This document shows, in pieces, positions 1 through 10,436 of a stretch of DNA of 64,000 bases; within the stretch, counting starts at the first letter, position 1; each line of letters opens with the position of its first letter. The position numbers and the translations under genes were made by a program. The notes beneath the pieces were generated by a model. That model did not search any database, was not told the origin of the DNA, and saw only the letters and a list, made by a program, of their open reading frames with translations. This DNA comes from Apiospora phragmitis (Eukaryota; Ascomycota; Sordariomycetes; Amphisphaeriales; Apiosporaceae), in contig JAQQWL010000002.1 in the NCBI GenBank assembly GCA_038363925.1, forward strand, positions 4,650,001 to 4,714,000, in the 5' to 3' direction.

Positions 1-1
1 A

Positions 2-1540
2 GGCAAACTCGTGAGACCCCAGGACGCTGGCAGCAGACCATTCGGCACATTTGATTTCATTGAGGAGTCCGATTACAGCTTTGGCTACCATCATCCTGAA
101 CGCTACTTCGCAGATGCCCCCTTATACAGCAAGCGTGCCGACCGGGAGGGCTTGCAGGAATGGCAAATGCAGAGGTCCAATGGTCTCGACCACCAGAAAC
201 GCGATGATGCAGATGGCCTGAAAAAAATCCTCCTCAGCGATGCGCTCGAAGACACTGCGACGACGGCTGGTATCATCAACCATAACATTCGAACGACCCA
301 GGGCGGCTTAACACATCTCTATTTGAGCGGGAACAGATTCACTAATTGGGGCATCAGCAAGGTGATGAGAGCATCTTCTGGTCGCTTGCAGCATCTCGAG
401 TGCGAGTCCTGTCGCTTTTTACCACAAGACTGTCCTATACCTGCGAGTCTCCCTACCACACTAGAAATACACGGGCTGTTTGGACTCGAGCATCTGTGCC
501 GCCCCGTCTATTCGTCGAATCTGCGCTCTCTCCGTGTCCACCACTCAGTAGTCACAAACATCCCCACAGTGGGCGCAAATGGTTTGACGGCCCGAGCCGC
601 TTACGCGCTTGCCGAGACGACCTTCCATGAACGAGTCAGGATGGGGTACCCCCGGTCGTTCGTCCCGGACACCAATCCGCGCCTTCGCTCCCTAACCCTT
701 GCCGGAATCCCCACCCGATCCATCGGCCCTTTGGTCCTGGAAATCACGAAGTTCTTAAATATGTGTCGGATGCAACAGCGAAATATCGAGGACTCAAAGC
801 GTTACTTTAAGAGGCGCGGGCCGTCCTTATTGAGCGGGCTGCGGCACATTCGTCTCGAGCTGGATCCCGACCCCTCCCTCGACGAGCCGAGTCTGCCCGG
901 AGGGAACACTACCGACTTTGAAGAGTTGCTGGATCCTACCCATGAGATTTTTGTGTCAGGAGATCTTCCTGGTCTCCTCGGCGACGAATCCTGGGACATA
1001 TCGTCGCGGAGCCCCGTCCAGGATCGGAAAAGCTTCGATCTGACGCCCACTTCGGATGGCATACCGTCGCCATTCTCCCACAGTGAAGTCGAGGGCGAGT
1101 ATATCCAGTACCGCATCGAGGCGCAGGACTCGTGGAATGGCAACGCTTTCACAATCCCCGTCTGGATCGGTCCCGGGCCCGACACGTCCGGCGCCCATAA
1201 GTACCCGACCGCCGTCAACGAGTACATGGCCAATCTGCGCGACCGGCGGCTGCACGCCCTGCCGGGGCCCGCCAGCCCCAGCCACGTGGCGGCGGGCGTA
1301 CCCTCGAGCAGGACGTACATCTTCCACGCCGCCTGGGACCGCATCGTGCTCCCCAAGACGCCGCTGATACCCTTCAACCACAAGAAGAGCGCGTTCCTGG
1401 CCCAGATGCGCGACGTCGCGGGGGCCGTCAAGGCGTACCGCGCCCGCACCCTCGGTACGCCCGAGCATTGGGACGGTCGGCTGGAGCTCGTGCACATGGA
1501 TCGCGCGGCGCGGTATCACGCGTCGGAGTACTGGCGATGA
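2..1540 (+). CDS. Leucine-rich-repeat-like fungal protein, 5' end outside window
   Basis: This open frame runs from the left edge to a TGA at 1538-1540. The first start-like codon is a GTG at position 11 and the frame is open upstream of it, so the true start lies outside the window. About 510 residues are visible. Residues around 95-270 hold irregular leucine-rich segments such as LTHLYLSGNRFTNWG, LRSLRVHH and PRLRSLTLAGI, the pattern of fungal F-box/LRR-type proteins. The C-terminal half has low complexity in places but ends in a conserved-looking block. No F-box is visible in the part present. A role as a substrate-recognition or scaffold protein is inference only. The gene converges on the dehydrogenase to its right. 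Confidence 0.6.
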   Translation, partial: GKLVRPQDAGSRPFGTFDFIEESDYSFGYHHPERYFADAPLYSKRADREGLQEWQMQRSNGLDHQKRDDADGLKKILLSDALEDTATTAGIINHNIRTTQGGLTHLYLSGNRFTNWGISKVMRASSGRLQHLECESCRFLPQDCPIPASLPTTLEIHGLFGLEHLCRPVYSSNLRSLRVHHSVVTNIPTVGANGLTARAAYALAETTFHERVRMGYPRSFVPDTNPRLRSLTLAGIPTRSIGPLVLEITKFLNMCRMQQRNIEDSKRYFKRRGPSLLSGLRHIRLELDPDPSLDEPSLPGGNTTDFEELLDPTHEIFVSGDLPGLLGDESWDISSRSPVQDRKSFDLTPTSDGIPSPFSHSEVEGEYIQYRIEAQDSWNGNAFTIPVWIGPGPDTSGAHKYPTAVNEYMANLRDRRLHALPGPASPSHVAAGVPSSRTYIFHAAWDRIVLPKTPLIPFNHKKSAFLAQMRDVAGAVKAYRARTLGTPEHWDGRLELVHMDRAARYHASEYWR

Positions 1541-1953
1541 CGAGGAGGGCAAAGTTTTAAGGGGGAGGGGGAGGGGAATACGAGTTATGGAGATAGATCG
1601 GATATAGACATATAGACTTGGTTTCGTTATTGATGGCTTGGATGATAGAGAGGGTGAGGTTGGTGGTGCAGGGTTTTTCCATAGAGGTTGTCTGTTTCTG
1701 GCAACCGCACAAGCGCTATATATCACGGGACACTGATTAATGTACATAACAGTATGTTGTACACATTTTTCATGGCCTGTTTGTAGTTGACCCCCGCCTC
1801 TCACTGATTCTGAATCCCATTTTATTTTTGGTTTTTTGTCGCTAAATCTGCCGCAACGAACATACATCACATGGTGATTTGACTTGTCAATCTGCTATCT
1901 AATCTTTTTGTGTTTACTCTGGCGATTACGTAGGCATTGTACTACTACTACTA
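1541..1953. other. Intergenic, 3' flanks of two convergent genes
   Basis: The 413 bp separate the stop of the LRR-like gene (+) from the stop of the dehydrogenase (-). There is no ORF with recognisable content, and the stretch presumably holds both 3' UTRs. A short CTA tandem run lies against the dehydrogenase stop codon. Confidence 0.5.
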
Positions 1954-3179
1954 CTACGCGATCTTCCCAGGCACGAACGGGTGTCCCGCACTGAGCCCCC
2001 CGTCCACAGCCCAGGCCTGCCCGTTGACGTAGCTGGCCTCGTCGCTGGCGAGGAAGAGGGCGACGCGGGCGACCTCGTCGGCCTGGCCGCCGCGCTTCAA
2101 CGGGTTCAGCTGCCCGATCTTGCGCTCGGTGCCGCGGGCGCGCGCGGCCGCGAACGTGGGGCTCGTCATGCCCGTCTCGATGATGCCGGGGCACACGGCG
2201 TTGACCCTGACTCCAGTGCCGGCCAGCTGGTACGCGCACGTCTGCGCCATGGAGATGACGGCGGCCTTGGCGGCCGAGTAGGCCGTCGGGCCCGCGTTCG
2301 AGCGCAGGCCAGCGACCGAGGCGGTGGCGATGATGCTGCCGCTGGGAGTGGGTTTGGTGGATGGGGGGGAGAGTTGGGTCATGGCGGGGGCGGCGTGTTT
2401 GGCGGCTAGGAAGACACTTTGTGCGAATGTGTCTGTCAGCAAGCAATAACAACAAGACCAGAGGGGAGGAGGCCATATTCGTGATATGTATATATTTGCT
2501 TCTCTTGCAGAACGAAAAGGGAGCGAGCGAGCGACACCACCAATCAATCATCAACCAACGTACCTCGCCGCATTGGTCTCCATGACCTTCATGAACTCGC
2601 TCTTCTCGACGTCCTTGAAGTGGGCGGGCGTGCCGACGACGCCGGCGTTGGCGAAGAAGACGTCGAGCCGGCCGTATTGCTTCACGGCCTCGTCCACGAC
2701 CCCCTTGACGGCCGCCTCGTCGGCCGCGTCGAACCGCCGCACGTGCACGTCGACAGCCGGGTAGAGCTGGCGCAGCTCGCGCTGGTGCGCGGCCAGGTGG
2801 CTGTCGTCGAAGTCGCAGAGGTAGAGGGCGCGCGCGCCGCTCTCGGCGAACTGGTGGGCGGCGGCGCGGCCGATGCCGAGGGGCGAGTTGGTGCCTGTTG
2901 ATTCGGGAGAGCGACAATTGGTTAGTTGGAGTCTCTATATCGTTTTTGCAGGTAGACGGAGGTGCATCCAGGAGCTCGTCTGGTAGGCATCGCATATCAG
3001 GGGCAATGGAGGGCGGATCATTGTGGCTTACCGGTGATAATGGCCACTTTCCCGGCGAGTCGGGGGCCGTTGGAGGGCCCAGCTATGCGCTTCGGGGCAG
3101 AGGCGCCATTGCTGCTGGTTGTTGCGGGAGACAGCTGTTTGCCCAGCGCTTCGATTCGGTCTTTGGCGGCGTTGGACAT
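1954..3179 (-). CDS. Short-chain dehydrogenase/reductase (SDR), three exons
   Basis: Exons 3179-3032, 2894-2564 and 2416-1954 (introns of 137 and 147 bp) give 313 aa with consistent phases. Exon 1 ends inside the NAD(P)-binding motif: VAIITG joins to TNSPLGIG across intron 1, making the classical TGxxxGxG loop. Further SDR landmarks are FFANAGVVG (the NAG motif), a Ser in IIATASVAG, and the catalytic YSAAK (YxxxK). [11 protein letters not shown] and the C-terminal [12 protein letters not shown] complete a classical SDR. The acceptor of intron 2 was chosen at AAAG/T because it restores TNAASVFLAAK, the expected helix after the NAG strand. The start at 3179 gives a 40-residue N-terminal extension without an obvious targeting signal. 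It is probably a cytosolic oxidoreductase; the substrate cannot be told from sequence. Confidence 0.85.
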
Positions 3180-4049
3180 AATGGCTGTGGGTTGGGGAAG
3201 TCTTGTTTATTGAGGGAAGAATCCAAACGCGTGGATCGGATCACATCGTCAAATCACACTTGTTGGAGCCACAGCTTCCTCGGCTTGTGATGATGCGTCT
3301 TGCGCGGGGGGGCTGGCGCTGGATGATGACCCGTGAGTGTCTCGGACCTGCCAGCTGAGGAGGACCTGAGTTTTGGAGGTGGGGGGGTTGACCAACCGCG
3401 CTGAGCCGAGGTGCTACGGGTGCTACCCCATACTCTTTATTACCCGTCCTCTTAGTGGCCGCTCCCCACTGGGTTTAGTGGGTTGGGTCGTGCAAGGGCC
3501 CTCCCTGGCGCTGGAACGTCATGCATAGATGTGACATGTTGCGTCCTTTATGGTAGGGAATTGACTGCCTGCAGCGAACAGTTAATAGACGAAGCACTCT
3601 CTCCCAAGTTCATGTCGCACACACTCTTGGTGCGTCGGGCTAATGAGCCGGGGTACGATATCCCTCCGCGGAGCAATTCCCTTCGTAGGCCGCCATGCAT
3701 CAACCTAAGGTTACACGCCCTGTAACCCAGAAACAAAGGCAGCGCGGAGGGTGAACGTATACCCCCGGAATCCGAAATTCACTCGAAAATTGGTCTCATG
3801 ACGATGAGGCAAGCAGCAATTACTGAGCGTTTATATGAGCGGAGTACTTTCTGCTTGCTATGATTGACTCGGTACTAAATGCCGTGCGAGACTCTAACTC
3901 TGCGGTGCGTCGTATGGAGTACTCTCAAGACACCGGTTACAAGGCCGCATCGAATCCGCTCCAACATACCTGTGCTCCTACCTTGGTGATGGTACCCATC
4001 AGCCTACTCAGGAGCACCATATCACCCATCATCGGATCTACGGCGCCGG
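3180..4049. other. Intergenic, promoter side of the SDR gene
   Basis: About 870 bp upstream of the dehydrogenase. Short ORFs occur on both strands, but none shows a domain or splice structure I recognise. The right end may hold further eroded sequence of the membrane-protein remnant that begins near 4050. Confidence 0.4.
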
Positions 4050-4331
4050 CCGTCGGAGAAGTCAGTTACCATACCATGCGCATCGAGGTTCAAATGGCCC
4101 TGGCTGACGTACCCGATGGCCATCGCACTCTTGGCTCTGGTTCTGCCTTTGCTGGTCATCTCGGTGTCATATAGCCATAACAAGCCGGAATGGGAGGCGT
4201 CTCCGTTGGTCTGGATACACCAAAGCTCCTCCAGCCAGGGGGGTGGACCGCTGGCTGGCGTTAGGGGAGGCACGCCCACCCTGGCCGAACTCGAAAATAG
4301 ATCGCAACTAATACCTGTATCAGTGGGCTAG
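4050..4331 (+). pseudogene. Remnant of a fungal integral membrane protein (C-terminal part)
   Basis: A short coding-like stretch reads SYHTMRIEVQ and then, after skipping one A in the AAA at 4092-4094, continues as WPWLTYPMAIALLALVLP with a clear transmembrane helix and EWEASPLVWIHQ. The order 'xTYVxVxWxWLxxP - TM helix - WKSSxLAxxxHG' is the ending of a family of large fungal multi-pass membrane proteins. The rest of that family (several TM helices upstream) is not visible, and the frame ends at 4331. This is a truncated copy. The family link rests on motif memory only. Confidence 0.4.
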
Positions 4332-4453
4332 CCTTACAATGGATGCTTTGATGATAGCTTGATGGGATATTCGAAAGGCTTCGCAGGGCAACGTACGCCC
4401 AGAAAGTCTCACGCCCCCTTCTCTTCGTAAACAGGGAGTTCTGCAATACTAAC

Positions 4454-5675
4454 CTAAAGCTCTCGGAGACCGGCTGCCTGATCTTGGGCTGAGTATTTGT
4501 TTATCAAATACAGCATATCCTCCAATATTCTGAACTTGATCAGCGTGCAAACCCTTGGTTCTTATTTGGGGGAGGCGTGAATTTACTGCTCTCGGGTCTC
4601 GGTGAGGCCGGGCCACCCACTGGAGTGTGCGAGTTTGAACTTGATAGAGTAGAGTCTGTCGCGATCATCAAACTGCTCTACAGGCTCACTCGGTGGATAG
4701 TGCCGTAGGTACTCCTCGATATGTGCGCTGCCAATCCTCATTTCGTCTCGCCGCCACACTGCCCCATGACTACTTAGCACCAGCTGTTTACACACCGTCT
4801 ACTTTCACTGGCCAGAGAATACTTACTGCCAAGCTCATACTCGTTGTGGGCGTACATAGCGGATGGATCGTAGACGATAAAACGCCCCGTCTTGACGCCA
4901 GTTCCTGTATTTTCCTTCCAAAGGTCGCCGTGGACAAGACACGGTTTCAGGACCCTGTCTTCAGCTTGGAGCGGCTGCAGTAGTTGAGGGATGACACTGG
5001 CGCTGAGGGTTTTGAAGGCCTACTCGTATTGTAGCCATGGCCCGTTGACGTCGAGGTCAATTTGGAAGAAGATGGTGATGAGTCGTGTGAAATAGGCGCT
5101 CCATGACTCGTCCCAATCGTTGGGCTAGACGTGTCTGCCATGGCACGAGGGGGTCAGGAACCCGAATTTGCCTGTAGGCGACACGCTATTCTTGTGCATG
5201 TCGGCAAGAGTCTGAGTGAGCTTCACCGGGTCTGGCAGGGACATTGTGAGGTCAATGAAGTCCATGACTAGGAAGTAGGTATCATCAGACTTCTCTATCT
5301 TGCCCCAGCCATATACCCGGGGAACAAACCCAGGACTGGCACGGCCGAGGCTCTGCAGCGAGTTGTATTCTCCTTCCATCATGGTGGCGCCTCGATCCTT
5401 GGCCGTCTTCACAAAGAAGAACATCGGTGTTCCATCTGCTAGCTCCGCTGCCACCTTGTATGTCGCTGTCCACGCTGACGCTCCCCATGGCAATCCTTCT
5501 GCGATCTTGGTCCCAGGGGGCAGACCTGTCACAAGGGGCTTATTAATGAGCTCTTCGAAGTGGCATCGGTAGCATCGAGAATGGGCTTCCCACATTTCTC
5601 AACCACCTCATCGTTTTGAAAACTACCTGTTCCCAGGAGTGTATGAAGCTGGTCAAAGGTGGTCGATGCTGCCAT
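4454..5675 (-). pseudogene. Fructosamine/ketosamine-3-kinase family pseudogene
   Basis: The coding path runs from an ATG at 5675 through exons ending at 4827, 4758-4587 and 4529-4454, with introns of 68 and 57 bp. Family landmarks are PWGASAWT (nucleotide-binding strand), EYNSLQSLGR, VLHG-type LVHGDLWKENTG (catalytic loop), IVYDPSAMYAHNEYELGMWR and a C-terminal LAHSSGWPG. Two in-frame TAG stops interrupt it at 5125-5127 and 5020-5022. Both sit where a Gln (CAG) is expected (before PNDWDESW and before AFKTL), so each is a single C-to-T change in a CpA context. In addition, one C seems missing in the run at 5535-5538, shifting the N-terminal frame. The normal role is phosphorylation of sugar-amine adducts for protein deglycation. 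This copy is very probably dead unless the stops are sequence errors. Confidence 0.75.
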
Positions 5676-6275
5676 CTTCCGGGATAGTGATCTCTGTTGG
5701 CAGCAAAAGTGTATGGTCGTGGCCGATAAAGTTGGTCAGCGCGATGAGTAGGGTTGCCGAAGAATGCTGAGGGAACTAGAAACCTGAGTTAAGTGAGATC
5801 AAGAATGGGGAATTAGGTGTTGGCGAACACCCGTTGGCGATTTTTCGCATTCATTGAGAGGCTAATCATTGACACGTGAGCGTCGCACGTTCAAGCTGTT
5901 GGTTCAATGGAATTCGTGTGCATGGAGCACAGGTTCATGGACGTATCAGGTAGGTGATGCGACGCTGTGTTCTTGGGGCAGGGTTACGTGCATATACCTG
6001 TATACTTGGCCGGGTTGGCAACGCTCTACTCCGTACAACGATGTTGAGCGCGTGGAAAACTGCTTTCACCACTATTCCCTTCTTGATAATTAATTGAAAC
6101 ATCCACAGGCAGTCATTGCCAACTGCGTGTCGACCTCTCATGTAGACCTGATCACGTAAGGGATACAAGCAGAGGTTATGCTTTGACCACGGGCGCTGGG
6201 GCGTTCTGGTAACTCCTGCCAACAGCGAAAAGTGCCATTTCTATTTCATCGCGGACTCGTTTTTTTACCAACACC
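5676..6275. other. Intergenic between divergent degraded genes
   Basis: Six hundred bp between the start of the kinase pseudogene (-) and the hydroxyacid dehydrogenase (+). It should carry both promoters. I see no ORF of interest and no repeat. Confidence 0.4.
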
Positions 6276-7465
6276 ATGATGTCTAGGTCTGGTCCGCGGG
6301 TTATGCGCACAGGGGTAAAACTCCCGAATTCAATACCACCAGCACTGCGAATCCGAAATGCAATACCGAGGAGAAACCTGGCCACCTCGTCAGGGCCTCC
6401 TCCCAAGCTGGCTATTCTCGACGACTATCTCGGTACATCCGCTGCACACTTTTCCCATATCCCCCCTTCCAAGCTAGAAATCACCACATTCCACGACGCA
6501 ATCGTACCCTTGGATGAGGCCGAGCATAGCCGTCTAGTGGAGCGTCTGCGGCCCTTCGACCTGATCTCTACCGTCCGCGAGCGCACCGCCTTTCCACGCA
6601 CCCTGCTTGCGCAGCTACCCAGCCTCCAGCTGCTCCTCGCTACGGGGACGCACTGACAGCGCCGGCCCACGCCTGCCTAGCATCAAGGAGGGCGGCGCAC
6701 ACCCCACCACGCAGCATACGTGGGCCTTGTTGCTCGCCCTGGCCCGCAATGTCGCGGTGGACGATACTGCTCTCAAGGCCAGTGGCGATGGCAGGGGAGG
6801 ACTAATCCACGGCAGCAGCAGCAATTTCCTCCCGTGGCAGAGCGGCCTGGCTACGAGCTTAACAGGCTTACAGCTAGGCGTCGTGGGCCTGGGCCGCCTG
6901 GGTGCCGCCGTGGCGCGGATTGCGCATCTCGCGTGGGACATGCGGGTCATATGTTGGAGTGAAAACCTCACTCAGGCCAAAGCCGACCAAGCGGCCGTGG
7001 AGTGCGGCTCGTCTCCCGACGCCGGCCCGGGTGGATCCAAGACGTTTCGCGCCGTGGACAAAGCCGAGCTATTTCGAAGCGCGGATGTCGTGAGCATCCA
7101 CTACGTCCTGAGCTCGCGGTCCCGCGGTGTCGTTACAGCGTGGGATTTGAAGCGCATGAAGCCCTCGGCGTTGCTCGTAAACACGTCTCGGGGGCCTTTG
7201 GTTGATCAGGTGGCGCTCGTAGACGTGCTCGAAAGGGGGTGGCATACGGGGCGCGGCTATGGACGTCTTCGATGTCGAACCCTTGCCTCGTAACAGTCCT
7301 TGGAGGAGGGCTGACTACTGGGGCCAGGACGGGCGGTCCAACGTCTTGACGACGCCGCATATGGGTTATGTGGACTCGGGCCTTATGAATGCTTGGTACG
7401 CAGAGACTGCCGAGAACGTGGAGCGTTGGCTCAATAGAGAGGAGCTTCTACATCGTCTGGCTTAA
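6276..7465 (+). CDS. D-isomer-specific 2-hydroxyacid dehydrogenase, interrupted by two frameshifts
   Basis: Three frames join into one protein of about 395 aa. Frame 1 (6276 to about 6645) carries KLAILDDYLG and LLLATG. Frame 2 (about 6648-7239) carries PTTQHTWALLLAL, the Rossmann motif GVVGLGRLGAAVA and NTSRGPLVD with the catalytic Arg. Frame 3 (about 7240-7465) carries DVFDVEPLP with the catalytic Glu and TTPHMGYV with the catalytic His. Removing one G from the GGGG at 6644-6647 and the T after the GGGGG at 7235-7239 (or one G) restores a continuous frame with all catalytic residues. The family reduces 2-keto acids with NAD(P)H. The start at 6276 gives a basic 45-residue leader that could be mitochondrial or simply 5' UTR. 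It is either a recent pseudogene or, more likely, a gene with sequence errors. Confidence 0.7.
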
Positions 7466-8237
7466 GCAGTTATCATTTCTCTTTGGAATTATCTAGCAGC
7501 AATAGTGTATTTAACGGCTGTTATATAATTAACAGCCTAACTACTATTACTGAATCTTTAGATAGTTAACCTCTGGCGACCTGTGGGTAATGTTATACGA
7601 CAATGATCGTTGGTGGTTCTGGATGCGCGCATGATTGTACCAGAGCGTAATAATCCGCAGTCTAATAGACCGTAGCTCCGCCGAGGGAAAGACTTCCAAG
7701 GGTTCATTCGGGCCCGGCTCCGAGTTAAGGCAGGCCGAAAGGGTGGATCTTATAACGGTAACGGGTACTTACTGATAGTTGCCATGTTGAGAACGTTCAT
7801 CCTAACTTTCCGATATGAGGACCCAAGTCAGAACTCATACCTTTTTGTACTTTTACATGACATGGATCAATGTGATGATATAGAGAAGGACTGGCTTACT
7901 ATGGTTCCTATACTGGTAATCATTGATGATCTGGCCATTGTAGAACTGTCTTGCGAGGTACTTGAGATTGTGACATAGTCCTGAAGATCTGCTGCTATCT
8001 ACTTAAGTAGGTGTACTAAATTTAGCTTGCAGGTTAGGTCTTTAGATGCATATCTTTCGGCGAGTGAGTCAATGGTCGAGCCCGTGGCTGAGCAGATCAA
8101 CCTGCCCCGCTGTTGCCACCACTCTCTTGAACTTTGCTTATCATCCATCACAAAGACCGTCGGGCTTTTCCCAACCTATGCTGATTCGTGTTGTCATCTT
8201 GACTTAGTAAACAGAAAAAGACGATTCAACTCTGCCA
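7466..8237. other. Intergenic with a short perfect hairpin
   Basis: This contains the 3' flank of the dehydrogenase and the promoter side of the 2EXR-like gene. The only structure seen is a perfect 8-bp inverted repeat with a 6-nt AT loop at 7516-7537 (GGCTGTTA...TAACAGCC). The 7500-7570 stretch is locally AT-rich. Confidence 0.4.
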
Positions 8238-9404
8238 TGCCTGTCCTCGTGGTACGCGTGCGTCCCAAGACGTTCCCGTTCCTTCACCTGCCCCGCGAAA
8301 TCAGGGACCTCATCTACGAGCTCGTCCTGGTCGAACCGCCCAAATACCAGCGGCGCCACCTGGCGACCTGCAGGTGGGCAAGCCTTTCCCCCTCCAGCGG
8401 AGAGATACCCCCCTTTTTCCACCGAAGAGCAGACCCCGTTCGTGGGACCCACCCCGGCCACAGAACCGTGCCGCTGCGCGAAAAAGAGGCATTTGGCCAT
8501 GCTCTCGGTGAACAGGCAGGTCTATGACGAAGGAAGCTACGTGCTCTGGGCGAAGAACCTCTTCTCCTTCTGGGGCGTACATAGTTTCAATCAGTGGTTC
8601 GCGGACGTCAGCAGCGCCAAGAGCAGAATCATTCGACACATCGTCATCTACTACGTTCTTGGTCAACGGGGGGATCACGACGCGTTCGACATTGTCGGGC
8701 AGTTCTGGAAGAACCTCGTTCAATGTGCAGATCTGAGGCAGCTCGACCTTTGGCCCACTGAGCTGCCCAAAGACTTCGTCGCGACACTGTCCCGCCAGCT
8801 CCCGCTTCTGAAGTGTTTGCGCGTGGCCGGCTACATGATTGTGATGGACCAACCCCGCTGGGTCTGGGGATTGGTACATGTCGATGTCCGGCTCGACGGC
8901 GTGGACATCGAAGGGTCCTCTACAGATATCGAGTCTTATTGGCGCTTAGGACCATGGCTTGCACGTAGCGTAGCGGTGGTGTATAAGTTCGAAGACCTTG
9001 GACGGAAGAACCGGGAACGCTACTGCGACACTCACAGCACCGCGAAACTCCAGCTGCCTGGCGAGGAGCCGCACTCCATCGAGGTTCCCTTGGTCGGGGT
9101 GCCGAACAGCCCGGCCACGTGCGCGCGGTTCCAGCTTGAGCGCGAAGAGGCCGACCGGCTGCGAGAGAGGCGGGAGGCCCGCGAAGAGGAGCTCCGGAGG
9201 GGCGACGCCATGCGTCTGACCAGGGACCTGGACCGGAGGCAGGCGGCCGAGTCGCACGCCGCGGCCAGAATGCGAGAGTCCGAGAAGACGGCAAAGCAGC
9301 TGAGGCAGGAAGAGGCCCGTCAGAGCTTACAGCGCAACCGGCATATGCGCGACCACTTGGCGACGAGAAGGGCGGAAAGGAAACGAGTGCGGAGATCAAA
9401 GTGA
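8238..9404 (+). CDS. 2EXR-like fungal protein with charged C-terminal coiled coil, frameshifted
   Basis: The N-terminal part from an ATG at 8238 holds FPFLHLPREIRDLIYELVL and RRHLATC, the opening of the fungal 2EXR/F-box-like family. The continuation LSVNRQVYDEGSYVLWAKN, typical of the same family, is one frame further on (about 8400-9404). No intron of normal size bridges them. One extra base, probably in the C6/T5 run at 8408-8418, explains the break. The last 110 residues are rich in Arg, Glu and Ala (EREEADRLRERREAREEE...) and should form a charged helix or coiled coil. Function is unknown. If the frameshift is real, the downstream ORF could start at the ATG at 8442 or 8499. Confidence 0.6.
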   Translation, partial: CLSSWYACVPRRSRSFTCPAKSGTSSTSSSWSNRPNTSGATWRPAGGQAFPPPAERYPPFSTEEQTPFVGPTPATEPCRCAKKRHLAMLSVNRQVYDEGSYVLWAKNLFSFWGVHSFNQWFADVSSAKSRIIRHIVIYYVLGQRGDHDAFDIVGQFWKNLVQCADLRQLDLWPTELPKDFVATLSRQLPLLKCLRVAGYMIVMDQPRWVWGLVHVDVRLDGVDIEGSSTDIESYWRLGPWLARSVAVVYKFEDLGRKNRERYCDTHSTAKLQLPGEEPHSIEVPLVGVPNSPATCARFQLEREEADRLRERREAREEELRRGDAMRLTRDLDRRQAAESHAAARMRESEKTAKQLRQEEARQSLQRNRHMRDHLATRRAERKRVRRSK

Positions 9405-10436
9405 GGAGGGTTGCGAAAGTTCCCTTTTGTAGGAAGCGAGTCTCGTAGCTCATGTGCCCGGAGGCGGGCAGTTCGAAGATACCGCAATTGGCCCAAACCC
9501 CCGTGCCGTGATAAATCAGCAAAGTAATTCTGCGATCATCATCCGGAGACTTATGGACTTGAACTCCTGTCCCAAGATGTGGTTGCACAGGGGCCAGAAC
9601 AACTGAGCTTGCGGGTTGAATCCAACTTTGCCAGCCGGCCGACACGCGCTTTGCCACCGGGAACGGCTATCGGCGCCGGTCAACACGGCTTTGGGTCAGA
9701 AAGACTGAGGGTGAATGCAGCAGAACACCCCGACTCCAGCTGACTCCGAGCTTCTGAGGGTAGTGTCGCACTAGGCCGGACATATGGCAATTGCGCGAAG
9801 TCCGAGTCTTTGTCTTTGCCCTTTCATTCATTGGTGGAGTCAAACGGAACTTCGAACTTGGGTATGGGGACCTTATCTTTCCTGGCGGTGAAGTATGGTG
9901 GTATATGCGATCTATGAAATGTGACGATGGACACGGCCTTCGGGCGGTCTGTATCAGGAATTCGTACCGATGCGCGCGATCTGGCTACCATCCCAGATCC
10001 TGCTGGTGTGTTGGTGGAGACATAACCCACTTCTTCGAAGAGCCCCGTTCAGGTAGCGGGTTCGCATCTTGATGCTGCGCCAGTGAAAAGATCCGAGATG
10101 GGCTCTAGAACCAACCTTCCAAGGTGACATCGTCACCAGGCCCAGTGCTTAGCCGGCACTAGGGGGTTATAACACTGGAGCCGATGCTGGTCTGTCCAGG
10201 GGTCCTATCGGCCACATTAGTAAAACAGATTTCGCATCGTCATGGCATCCATCATCCATCACGTGGAGCAAGCCAGCGGATATTGGGCCTGGACTGCGCG
10301 TTCATTCTTCTCTCTATATCACCATCTTCCTCATATCCCGTGGTGTAGCCTACCGCTAGTCTTTCATAGCCGTATACTCCGTAAGCCGTAGGAAAATCTA
10401 TTCTCACACGCCCTGATTGAAGTATCTGCCCGTACC
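9405..10436. other. Intergenic, promoter side of the sulfotransferase-like gene
   Basis: About 1 kb without a supported gene on either strand. Short ORFs lack codon bias, domains and splice sites. Confidence 0.4.

Noticed and set aside
802..1870. Long minus-strand ORFs over the LRR-like gene
   Set aside because: They are antisense shadows of a GC-rich coding region. The + frame has the leucine-rich pattern and the minus frames have none.
1941..1960. CTA tandem at the SDR stop codon as a regulatory repeat
   Set aside because: Too short (about five units) and explained as the 3' end of the gene.
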